11,209 nt of DNA from an uncultured Eubacteriales bacterium (GTDB lineage Bacteria; Bacillota; Clostridia; Christensenellales; Borkfalkiaceae): assembly GCA_902767455.1 (NCBI GenBank), contig CACXHH010000009.1:1-11209 (forward strand), read 5' to 3'. Position numbers and translations under genes: made by a program. This document shows, one piece after another, positions 5,931 to 11,209 of the stretch. Each line of letters starts with the position of its first letter. Within the stretch, counting starts at the first letter, position 1. The notes under the pieces were generated by a model. The model worked only from the letters and a program-made list of their open reading frames with translations, was not told where the DNA came from and did no database searches.

Positions 5931-5959
5931 ATTATACTACGAACTTTATATTATAACAA
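5931..5959 (-). promoter_or_regulatory. Promoter of the TSCPD gene
   Basis: On the minus strand, TTGTTA (5954-5959) and TATAAT (5931-5936) are 17 bases apart. The -10 is consensus. The -35 box lies inside the last codons of the peroxidase gene (stop at 5951-5953). No terminator separates the two genes, so the TSCPD-CDF-ohrR run may be expressed both from here and by read-through from the peroxidase promoter. Confidence 0.65.
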
Positions 5960-6424
5960 CTCTTTTACCGAACTTTCGATCGATTCGGGAGTATCGGTCG
6001 GGGCAAAACGCGCAACTACGTTGCCGCGTCTGTCGACGAGAAATTTGGTAAAATTCCATTTTATACGCGAGCCGAGTTTGCCGGGCTGTTCTTTTTTAAG
6101 GAAGGTGTAGAGCGGATCTTCTTCTTTGCCGTTGACTTTGATTTTTGAAAACTGTTTGAAGGTTACTCCGAAACGGCCTTTGCAGAAGGCGACTATCTCT
6201 TCGTTGGTGCCGGGGGCTTGATTCATAAACTGGTTGCACGGAAAGTCAAGTATTTCAAAACCTTCGGGACCGAATTTTTCGTACATACTCTGCAATCCTT
6301 CGTACTGCGGCGTAAATCCGCAACCCGTTGCCGTGTTTACGATGAGAAGAACTTTACCCGTGTAATCGCTCAAAGACACGTCGTTTCCGCTCGCGTCCTT
6401 TACTGTGAATTGATAAATCGACAT
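5951..6424 (-). CDS. Glutathione-peroxidase-family thiol peroxidase
   Basis: A 157-residue peroxidase of the glutathione peroxidase fold, full length for bacterial members. The catalytic motif NTATGCGFTPQYEGLQ places peroxidatic Cys35 where selenocysteine sits in animal enzymes. FPCNQF (Cys63), Gln69 and WNFTKFLV (Trp123, Asn124) complete the catalytic set. Cys81 in AFCKGRFGVTF aligns with the resolving Cys82 of yeast Gpx3, so the enzyme probably uses thioredoxin rather than glutathione to reduce peroxides or lipid hydroperoxides. The start at 6424 is fixed by GGAGG at 6433-6437, 8 bases upstream; the frame stays open to 6562, but that extension crosses the promoter. It is transcribed from a near-consensus promoter with an OhrR-like operator and is followed 67 bp later by the TSCPD gene. 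Confidence 0.9.
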   Translation of the reverse strand: MSIYQFTVKDASGNDVSLSDYTGKVLLIVNTATGCGFTPQYEGLQSMYEKFGPEGFEILDFPCNQFMNQAPGTNEEIVAFCKGRFGVTFKQFSKIKVNGKEEDPLYTFLKKEQPGKLGSRIKWNFTKFLVDRRGNVVARFAPTDTPESIESSVKELL

Positions 6425-6450
6425 ATAAATTGCCTCCGAAATAAATTTTA

Positions 6451-6472
6451 TACAATTTAATTGTACACAATT
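6451..6472. promoter_or_regulatory. OhrR-type operator at the peroxidase promoter
   Basis: TACAATTTAATTGTA (6451-6465; TACAATTAAATTGTA on the minus strand) is an inverted repeat, perfect apart from its central base, and it matches the published Bacillus OhrR box. A third half-site extends it: AATTGTACACAATT at 6459-6472 is a second, overlapping palindrome. The site covers the expected transcription start just downstream of the -10 (6474-6479), a position where repressor would block initiation. The window encodes an OhrR-like protein at 3949-4395. Confidence 0.8.
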
Positions 6473-6473
6473 T

Positions 6474-6502
6474 ATTATATTTATCGCATTACCGTTTGTC
6501 AA
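6474..6502 (-). promoter_or_regulatory. Consensus promoter of the peroxidase gene
   Basis: On the minus strand, TTGACA (6497-6502) and TATAAT (6474-6479) are exact consensus hexamers with 17-base spacing. Such a strong promoter is usually held down by a repressor, which fits the OhrR-like operator immediately downstream. Confidence 0.85.
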
Positions 6503-6523
6503 GCGTTTTTCAATTTTTTTTAC

Positions 6524-6560
6524 GAAAAAGCGGGGCGGCATATCATATTCGCCGCCCCGC
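6524..6560 (-). terminator. Terminator of the rubrerythrin-desulfoferrodoxin operon
   Basis: GCGGGGCGGC (6530-6539) and GCCGCCCCGC (6551-6560) form a perfect 10-bp GC stem with an 11-base loop. On the minus strand it is followed by TTTTT (complement of 6525-6529). It starts 20 bases after the desulfoferrodoxin stop and separates that operon from the peroxidase promoter. Confidence 0.9.
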
Positions 6561-6580
6561 ATCGGGTTAAAAATTATACG

Positions 6581-6955
6581 TCAGCTTTTCCAAAGGCTGT
6601 GAAGGTTGCAATAGGCGTAAGCCGCTTCGACTTCGTCGCCTTCGCAAAGGGCAAATAAAGCTTCGGGCTTGTCGCCGGGATTCAAAGCTTTTCTCTGATT
6701 GCCGAACTTGGTGTTCAAAGCGATCCACTCGATATAATGTTCGGCGAGCATGGGGTGAGCGACGGCGCCGACGGTAACTTTAACGAGATTGCCGTCGCGT
6801 GTGACGACGGGAACGTGTTTTTCAACGGCGGCGTCGGTAGTGCCGGGGACTATCTTTTGCATTTTTTCTCCGCAGCACATAACGGGAACGTTCTTATTTT
6901 TGACTATTGCGATTATCTGACCGCAATGGGCGCAACGGTAAAATTCCATTTCCAT
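6581..6955 (-). CDS. Desulfoferrodoxin (two-iron superoxide reductase)
   Basis: A 124-residue superoxide reductase that reduces superoxide to hydrogen peroxide in the cytoplasm without making oxygen. The N-terminal desulforedoxin-like domain has the Fe(Cys)4 set Cys8, Cys11, Cys27 and Cys28 (CAHC and MCCGEKM). The catalytic domain has Glu45-Lys46-His47, His67 and His73 (AHPMLAEHYIEW), and Cys116 with His119 (CNLH), the complete square-pyramidal iron site. Both iron sites are intact, so this is the 2Fe class. CTCCTTT at 6965-6971 gives an AAAGGAG ribosome site 9 bases before the ATG. It is the second gene of an operon with rubrerythrin, 34 bp downstream of it, and is followed by a strong terminator. 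Rubrerythrin would remove the peroxide this enzyme makes. Confidence 0.95.
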   Translation of the reverse strand: MEMEFYRCAHCGQIIAIVKNKNVPVMCCGEKMQKIVPGTTDAAVEKHVPVVTRDGNLVKVTVGAVAHPMLAEHYIEWIALNTKFGNQRKALNPGDKPEALFALCEGDEVEAAYAYCNLHSLWKS

Positions 6956-6989
6956 AATATATTTCTCCTTTGGTTTTTCGGTTATTCGA

Positions 6990-7655
6990 TCAATAGTTTT
7001 CGGCGGTTATTTCAAAGTAAGCTTTTGCGTGCGCGCAAACGGGGCAAACTTCGGGCGCTTTGGTGCCGACTACGATATGCCCGCAGTTGCGGCATTCCCA
7101 GATCTTTACGCTGCCCTTTTCAAACACTTCGTTGTCGGAAACGTTCTTCAAAAGCGCGCGGTAGCGTTCTTCGTGGCGTTTTTCGATAGCCGCGACCATG
7201 CGGAAGCGTTTGGCAAGCGCGGTGAAACCTTCGTTTTCGGCTGTCTTTGCGAAATCTTCGTACATATCCGTCCACTCGTAGTTTTCACCTTCAGCGGCGG
7301 CGGCGAGGTTGTCTGCCGTAGTTCCGATACCGCCGAGCTCTTTGAACCAGAGTTTTGCGTGTTCCTTTTCGTTATCGGCGGTTTTTAAGAATATCTCGGC
7401 TATCTGCTCGTAACCTTCTTTTTTTGCTACGGAAGCAAAGTAAGTGTATTTGTTTCTTGCCTGCGATTCGCCTGCGAAAGCCGCCTGAAGATTCTTTTCG
7501 GTCTTAGTTCCGGCGTAAATATTAGTGTTTTTCGTTTGTTCTTCGAGCTTTTCAAAAGCCGAAGCGGGCTGTTTGCATCTCGGGCACTTGAAATCGGCGG
7601 GGAGTTCGTCGGCTTCGTGAACGTAACCGCAAACGCTGCATTTCCATTTGCTCAT
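6990..7655 (-). CDS. Rubrerythrin with rubredoxin domains at both ends
   Basis: A 221-residue rubrerythrin-family peroxidase. An N-terminal rubredoxin-like domain has Cys6, Cys9, Cys24 and Cys27. The central four-helix diiron domain, about 52-170, has Glu63, Glu96-x2-His99, Glu133, Glu140 and Glu158-x2-His161 as ligands. A C-terminal rubredoxin domain has Cys188, Cys191, Cys204 and Cys207. Classical rubrerythrin has only the C-terminal rubredoxin and reverse rubrerythrin only the N-terminal one, so this protein has both electron-entry modules. It should reduce hydrogen peroxide to water using electrons from NADH via rubredoxin-type partners. AAGAGGT (complement of 7663-7669) lies 7 bases before the ATG. 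A consensus promoter is at 7732-7760, and desulfoferrodoxin follows in the same operon. Confidence 0.93.
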   Translation of the reverse strand: MSKWKCSVCGYVHEADELPADFKCPRCKQPASAFEKLEEQTKNTNIYAGTKTEKNLQAAFAGESQARNKYTYFASVAKKEGYEQIAEIFLKTADNEKEHAKLWFKELGGIGTTADNLAAAAEGENYEWTDMYEDFAKTAENEGFTALAKRFRMVAAIEKRHEERYRALLKNVSDNEVFEKGSVKIWECRNCGHIVVGTKAPEVCPVCAHAKAYFEITAENY

Positions 7656-7731
7656 TGTTTTTACCTCTTAAAAAATTTTCAAACGGGAAAGAAAATATCC
7701 GTTAAAGACACCCGCTTGAACTCTTGCGTAA

Positions 7732-7760
7732 ATTATATCAATAAACGGCAAAAAAGTCAA
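7732..7760 (-). promoter_or_regulatory. Promoter of the rubrerythrin operon
   Basis: On the minus strand, TTGACT (7755-7760) and TATAAT (7732-7737) are 17 bases apart. The leader to the ATG is about 70 bases. No clear PerR box (TTATAAT-N-ATTATAA) or OhrR-like box was found in it. Confidence 0.8.
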
Positions 7761-7784
7761 CGGAAAAACCAAAAAATAACGGGT

Positions 7785-7827
7785 TTATCGGACGGCTCTT
7801 TTTTTAAGGCGAAAAAGTTGCCGATAA
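7785..7827. repeat. Two-part inverted repeat between divergent promoters
   Basis: TTATCGG (7785-7791) pairs with CCGATAA (7821-7827). Inside, CTTTTT (7798-7803) pairs with AAAAAG (7812-7817). It lies between the rubrerythrin and TldD promoters, outside both. There is no terminal T run, so termination is unlikely, and its role is unknown. Confidence 0.4.
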
Positions 7828-7830
7828 TTA

Positions 7831-7859
7831 TTGATTTATATTTCATATTATAGTAAAAT
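7831..7859 (+). promoter_or_regulatory. Promoter of the TldD-TldE operon
   Basis: TTGATT (7831-7836) and TAAAAT (7854-7859) are separated by 17 bases, the same hexamers and spacing as the MATE gene promoter. The expected start near 7866 gives a leader of about 63 bases, most of which folds into a hairpin. Confidence 0.6.
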
Positions 7860-7870
7860 AATAAAAAAGA

Positions 7871-7916
7871 CGTTCGCCTTTTTGTAGGCTTTCTTGCAAA
7901 GTAAAAACGGCGGACG
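7871..7916 (+). promoter_or_regulatory. Structured 5' leader hairpin before TldD
   Basis: CGTTCGCC and TTTTT (7871-7883) pair with AAAAA (7903-7907), one bulged C, and GGCGGACG (7909-7916), giving about 13 pairs with one G-U. A small inner CTTT/AAAG stem fits in the loop. The 3' arm ends directly against the AAAGGAG ribosome site at 7917-7923. It may modulate translation or stabilise the mRNA; I do not recognise it as a known riboswitch. Confidence 0.45.
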
Positions 7917-7928
7917 AAAGGAGAAAAT

Positions 7929-9323
7929 ATGTTTTCAAAGTATCTTGACGCAAAGCGTGAAGATTGCCGAAAGCTCGTAGCGGAACTGAAAAAAACGTTT
8001 TCGTACGTCAGCGTTCTCGGCACCGACGTACGCTCGACCGTCTACCGCGCCGACAAGCGCGTATCTTCCGTTCGCGACGGCTCGGGCGAATGCGGATTCG
8101 TCGTCAAAATGAACGACGGCAACTCGTTTTACGAATATTCCTTCGACGACGTTTCGGGCGACGTAAAAAAGCTCGCCGCTCACATTATCAAAAGCGTAAA
8201 GGTTACGCCTTCGCTTTGTTCCCGCTCTATAAGCGCCGCCGCAATTTCCGACGAGCCGCTTAAAAAGGACTTTTCGAGAAACACCGATTTCGATAAATAT
8301 TCCGACGGGCAGCTGCTTGAAAAATGCAAAGAGTTTTCAGGTCTTCTTTTAAAGGGCGACGAGAAAGTCGTGAACGGTATCGCGATGATAAACGCGCTAT
8401 CCGTTTCAAAACTGTTCGTCACCGAAAACAGAGAGCTTTCACAGCACTACGGGTGGGCGTACGGGTATCTCATAGTCGTTTACGTCGACGGGAAGCCTGT
8501 TCAGGCGCGCGAGTTCTCGGGCGAGCCTACCATATCCGAAGTTCTCGTCGATATGGAAGCCGGCGTAAAAAAGGCGGTTGACCTTGCCCGTCACCTCGCC
8601 AAAGCCAAACCTATCGTTCCGGGCGTTTACGACGTCATCACCGATCCGTCCATTTCGGGGCTTATTGCGCACGAAGCGTTCGGGCACGGCGTGGAAATGG
8701 ACCAGTTCGTCAAAGACCGCGCGATGGCTAAAAACTTTATGGGCGAATACGTCGCATCTCCTATCGTCGACATGCACGACGGCGCCGCGGCGACTCAAAG
8801 CGTCGCTTCTTACTTCTTCGACGACGACGGCGTTCTCGCGCACGATACTCAGATAATAGATAAAGGCGTGCTCGTGGCGGGGCTTTCGGACTTAGCGTCC
8901 GCAACGCAGCTGTCAACGATGCCTACGGGCAACGGCAGGCGCGAAAGCTTCAAGCGCAAGGCGTATTCGCGTATGACCAACACCTTTTTCAGCGCGGGCA
9001 AAGATAAGCTTGAAGATATGATCGCTTCCGTCAAACACGGGTATATGCTTTTCCAGACGAACAACGGCATGGAAGATCCCAAAAACTGGCAGATACAGTG
9101 CACGGCGGAGTACGGGATTGAGATAATCGACGGCAAACTCACCGATAATTACGTTTCTCCCGTCGTTATGAGCGGCTCCGTGCCGGAACTGTTAAAATCT
9201 ATCTCGATGGTCGGCGACAACTTCAAAGTAATAGGCGCGGGCATGTGCGGCAAGGGCTACAAAGAGTGGGTACGCGTTTCCGACGGCGGACCGAGCCTTA
9301 AAGTGAGGGTGAAATTAGGATGA
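7929..9323 (+). CDS. tldD: TldD-type metallopeptidase subunit
   Basis: A 464-residue TldD/PmbA-family protein, the catalytic partner of the TldD-TldE heterodimer. The metal-binding HExxxH motif is HEAFGH at 248-253. A C-terminal cysteine, Cys440 in GAGMCGKGYKEW, is where the family's third zinc ligand lies. In E. coli the complex trims unfolded or modified peptides such as the microcin B17 precursor and degrades the CcdA antitoxin inside a closed cavity. ATG 7929 follows AAAGGAG at 7917-7923 by 5 bases. The stop codon overlaps the start of the TldE gene by 4 bases (ATGA at 9320-9323), so the two are translationally coupled. No peptide precursor or modification enzyme is visible nearby, so the substrate here is unknown. 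Confidence 0.93.
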   Translation: MFSKYLDAKREDCRKLVAELKKTFSYVSVLGTDVRSTVYRADKRVSSVRDGSGECGFVVKMNDGNSFYEYSFDDVSGDVKKLAAHIIKSVKVTPSLCSRSISAAAISDEPLKKDFSRNTDFDKYSDGQLLEKCKEFSGLLLKGDEKVVNGIAMINALSVSKLFVTENRELSQHYGWAYGYLIVVYVDGKPVQAREFSGEPTISEVLVDMEAGVKKAVDLARHLAKAKPIVPGVYDVITDPSISGLIAHEAFGHGVEMDQFVKDRAMAKNFMGEYVASPIVDMHDGAAATQSVASYFFDDDGVLAHDTQIIDKGVLVAGLSDLASATQLSTMPTGNGRRESFKRKAYSRMTNTFFSAGKDKLEDMIASVKHGYMLFQTNNGMEDPKNWQIQCTAEYGIEIIDGKLTDNYVSPVVMSGSVPELLKSISMVGDNFKVIGAGMCGKGYKEWVRVSDGGPSLKVRVKLG

Positions 9324-10594
9324 AAAAGTTGATAGAAATATTAAACGGCGTAAAAAAAGCGAGCGGCTGGCAGATAACCGAAAACGCCAAAACTTCAAAC
9401 GAACTGTTCTTCGTGCACGAAAAACTCGAAACCGTCCGCGCGACCGATACGGTCGATACCCTTGTCACGATATACGTCGAACACGACGACTGCCTTGGCG
9501 ATTCGTCCTTTTCTGTCTACTCGTATATGAGCGACGAAGATATTTTAAACAAGATAAACGCGGCTATTGAACGCGCCAAGCTCGTTTTCAACCGCCCGTA
9601 TAAGCTCGTCGAAGGCGAAAAACTCGTCGCCGAAATACCTTCGGATATGAACGGCAAGGATAAGATTAAGCTTGCCGAAAGCATCGCCGACGCCGTGTTC
9701 GCGGCAAAGGCGCCCGAAGGCGGTTCGCTAAACGCGCTCGAAGTGTTCGTGAACGACGTCAAAACCCGCGTGGTGAACAGCCGAGGGCTCGATAAAACGC
9801 AAACCAAGCGTTACGCCTTCGTGGAAGCCATACCCACGTTTACCGACGAAAAGCAGTCGGTCGAAGTGTATTTCAGCGCAGATTTTTCAAACTTCGACAA
9901 GGATAAACTCACCGAAGATATTTCCACCAAGCTTGCCGAAGCAAAGGCTCGCTCCGTCGCGCAAAAACCGACGACGCCTATGCGTGTGAACGTAGTTCTC
10001 CGCGCCGACGATATAAGCGCGCTTTTGGACGAACTTTCGAGCGATATGAGCTATTCGGCGGCGTATACGCAGTCTGATTACTACAAGATAGGCGACGATA
10101 TCTGCGGCGGGAACGGCGACAAGATCACGCTTACTCTGTTCGGCGTTGTCGAAGGCAGCAAGGCTTCTTCCTACTTTGACGACGACGGCGTGGCTTTATC
10201 TTCCGTCACGCTCGTGAAGGACGGCGTAGTTACGGCAAAACACGGCTCGAACAGATTCGGACAATATCTCGGCGTGGAGCGTCCGAGCGGCGTTTTGCCG
10301 TGCAAAGCGCTTGAAACGGGTAGCCTTTCCCAAGAAAAACTTTCAAGCGAGCCGTATATCGAATGCGTTGCGCTTTCCGCTCTTCAGGTCGACGTATATA
10401 GCGACTATATCGGCGGCGAAATACGCACGGCGTTCTATCACGACGGAAAATCGTGCACGCCCGTTACGGGGATAACCATGAGCGCGAAGCTTTCCGAAGT
10501 TTTAAAGACGGCGCTTTTATCCGATAAGTGCGTCGTTCAAGGCTCGTACAAAGGTCCCGACAAGATGCTTTTAAAGAACGTTTCCGTTCTGTAA
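9320..10594 (+). CDS. tldE: TldE/PmbA-type non-catalytic partner subunit
   Basis: A 424-residue TldD/PmbA-family protein without an HExxxH motif, as expected for the TldE (PmbA) subunit that forms the chamber with TldD. Family features include the long alpha/beta N-terminal domain (about 1-220), a YFDDDGVALSSVTLVKDGVV stretch at about 276-295, which parallels SYFFDDDGVLAHDTQIIDKGVLV in the TldD protein, and a C-terminal TGITMSAKLSEVLK region. It overlaps the TldD gene by 4 bases, with AGGA just before the ATG. Both have sizes normal for the family. The gene is followed by a weak hairpin at 10609-10641 and then by a GH31-like gene that may or may not share its transcript. Confidence 0.9.
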   Translation: MKKLIEILNGVKKASGWQITENAKTSNELFFVHEKLETVRATDTVDTLVTIYVEHDDCLGDSSFSVYSYMSDEDILNKINAAIERAKLVFNRPYKLVEGEKLVAEIPSDMNGKDKIKLAESIADAVFAAKAPEGGSLNALEVFVNDVKTRVVNSRGLDKTQTKRYAFVEAIPTFTDEKQSVEVYFSADFSNFDKDKLTEDISTKLAEAKARSVAQKPTTPMRVNVVLRADDISALLDELSSDMSYSAAYTQSDYYKIGDDICGGNGDKITLTLFGVVEGSKASSYFDDDGVALSSVTLVKDGVVTAKHGSNRFGQYLGVERPSGVLPCKALETGSLSQEKLSSEPYIECVALSALQVDVYSDYIGGEIRTAFYHDGKSCTPVTGITMSAKLSEVLKTALLSDKCVVQGSYKGPDKMLLKNVSVL

Positions 10595-10608
10595 AGACGC
10601 GACAAGTC

Positions 10609-10641
10609 CGTCTATAAGTCGATTATCGACGTATTTTGTTT
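10609..10641 (+). terminator. Weak hairpin terminator, third copy of the shared core
   Basis: CGTCTATAA (10609-10617) pairs with TTATCGACG (10623-10631) with one mismatch around a GTCGA loop, followed by TATTTTGTTT. Bases 10612-10628 are identical to 5545-5561. It ends 12 bases before the start of the GH31-like gene, so it may reduce rather than stop read-through. Confidence 0.5.
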
Positions 10642-10653
10642 AAAAAGGTGCAA

Positions 10654-11209
10654 ATGATTTACTGCGTTCATAATAATATAAGGTTCTGCGCGCTTGCAAA
10701 GAATATAGTCCGCGTGGAGATAGCTTGCGGCGGCGCGTTTAAAGACGCGAACACTTTCAATATCCCCGACAGGGATAGCTTCGTCGGCGCCGACGGAAAG
10801 GCGTGGGCGGAAAACGGGAAGGTATTTTTTTCGGTCGGCGGCAAGACGGTCGCAATTGTCGAGAACGCGCGCGACTTTTCAACGCTTGAAGTAAAAGACG
10901 AAAGCGGCGATATCGTTTATACTTATAAAAAGCCGAACGGCGGAGAACTTCCCGAACTTTTTGAAACGCCCGCCGTCTTTCCTGTTCTCGACAGCCCGAG
11001 AATTATTCTCCCCGAGCACGGGTATTCGGCAAAGAGCGTGGAACTTAACGAAAAATACGTTATTGACGTCAGCGCGCTCGATTTATATCTTATCTTTGCG
11101 GATGGCGACGGCTTTGCTTTGAGAAAGGCGTTCGCGGAGCTTACGGGGCGCGCCGAAATGCCGCCGCGCTCGGCTTTCGGAATGATTTTTTCAAAGTATT
11201 ATCCGTACA
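10654..11209 (+). CDS. GH31-like alpha-glycosidase, N-terminal part (partial)
   Basis: The frame is open from ATG 10654 to the window end, giving 185 residues of a longer protein. AAAAGG at 10643-10648 is a suitable ribosome site. The N-terminus (RFCALAKNIVRVEIACGGAFKD at about 10-31) resembles the beta-sandwich domain of glycoside hydrolase family 31, which usually begins with R(F/V)..L....IR(L/V)E. The best support is at the end: DLYLIFADGDGFALRKAFAELTGRAEMPPRSAFGMIFSKYY, which parallels the Y(L)FxGxDYxxAlxxFxxLTGrpxLPPrWAFG linker into the GH31 catalytic barrel. Family members include alpha-glucosidases and alpha-xylosidases. The catalytic Asp residues lie beyond the window, so activity cannot be judged. 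Confidence 0.75.
   Translation, partial: MIYCVHNNIRFCALAKNIVRVEIACGGAFKDANTFNIPDRDSFVGADGKAWAENGKVFFSVGGKTVAIVENARDFSTLEVKDESGDIVYTYKKPNGGELPELFETPAVFPVLDSPRIILPEHGYSAKSVELNEKYVIDVSALDLYLIFADGDGFALRKAFAELTGRAEMPPRSAFGMIFSKYYPY

Noticed and set aside
5940..5960. Possible PerR box (TTATAATATAA) near the TSCPD promoter
   Set aside because: It is shorter than the PerR consensus TTATAAT-N-ATTATAA, lies upstream of the -10 next to the -35, and similar AT runs are expected by chance here.
6425..6562. N-terminal extension of the peroxidase to 6562
   Set aside because: It would run through the consensus promoter, the OhrR-like box and part of the upstream terminator stem; ATG 6424 has GGAGG 8 bases upstream and fits the family length.
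7929..10594. Peptide natural-product (RiPP) maturation cluster around the TldD/TldE pair
   Set aside because: No small precursor gene, radical SAM, cyclodehydratase or peptide exporter flanks the pair; the neighbours are rubrerythrin and a GH31-like enzyme.
10595..10653. Riboswitch or tRNA-like structure before the GH31-like gene
   Set aside because: Only one 9-bp hairpin is present in a 59-base gap, with no room for a conserved aptamer or tRNA.

Overview
The window looks like chromosomal sequence from an anaerobic, low-to-moderate GC member of the Bacillota, most likely an uncultured gut-type Clostridia lineage. The support is strong AAAGGAG-type ribosome binding sites, sigma-A style promoters (TTGACA-17-TATAAT), an AddA-type recombination nuclease, and an oxygen-defence set typical of strict anaerobes: superoxide reductase plus rubrerythrin, with no catalase or SOD visible. 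The species assignment is inference. No RNA genes, CRISPR arrays, insertion sequences or phage genes were recognised.

Layout. (1) 1-1548, plus strand: the C-terminal end of an AddA-like helicase/nuclease, an unrecognised three-helix membrane protein, and a small SecB-fold protein, closed by a strong bidirectional hairpin terminator. (2) 1683-2460: a YgjV-family membrane protein on the minus strand, divergent from a MepA-like MATE exporter on the plus strand. The divergent promoters flank a perfect 16-bp palindrome, and the MATE leader contains a complete intrinsic terminator, so this pump appears to be controlled at both operator and leader level. (3) 3949-7655, minus strand: an oxidative-stress and metal block in two transcription units. 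Rubrerythrin (with a rubredoxin domain at each end) and desulfoferrodoxin form the first, ending at a GC-rich terminator. A thiol peroxidase of the glutathione-peroxidase family, a small TSCPD-domain protein, a CDF cation exporter with a manganese-type site and an OhrR-type MarR regulator follow. (4) 7831-11209, plus strand: a TldD/TldE protease pair with a 4-bp overlap, behind a structured leader, then the start of a GH31-like glycosidase running off the window.

How the genes fit together. The peroxidase promoter is close to consensus and carries an inverted repeat at its start site that matches the known OhrR box (TACAATT-A-AATTGTA type). The OhrR-like protein encoded about 1.6 kb downstream on the same strand retains the sensing Cys, both Tyr residues and a distal Cys. 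The simplest reading is that this OhrR represses the peroxidase, and possibly the whole peroxidase-TSCPD-CDF-ohrR run and hence itself. Superoxide would be reduced by desulfoferrodoxin and peroxide by rubrerythrin and the peroxidase; the CDF pump could link this to manganese homeostasis. A short palindromic hairpin with an identical core occurs in three intergenic gaps. All intergenic gaps are shorter than 300 bases; their contents are listed.
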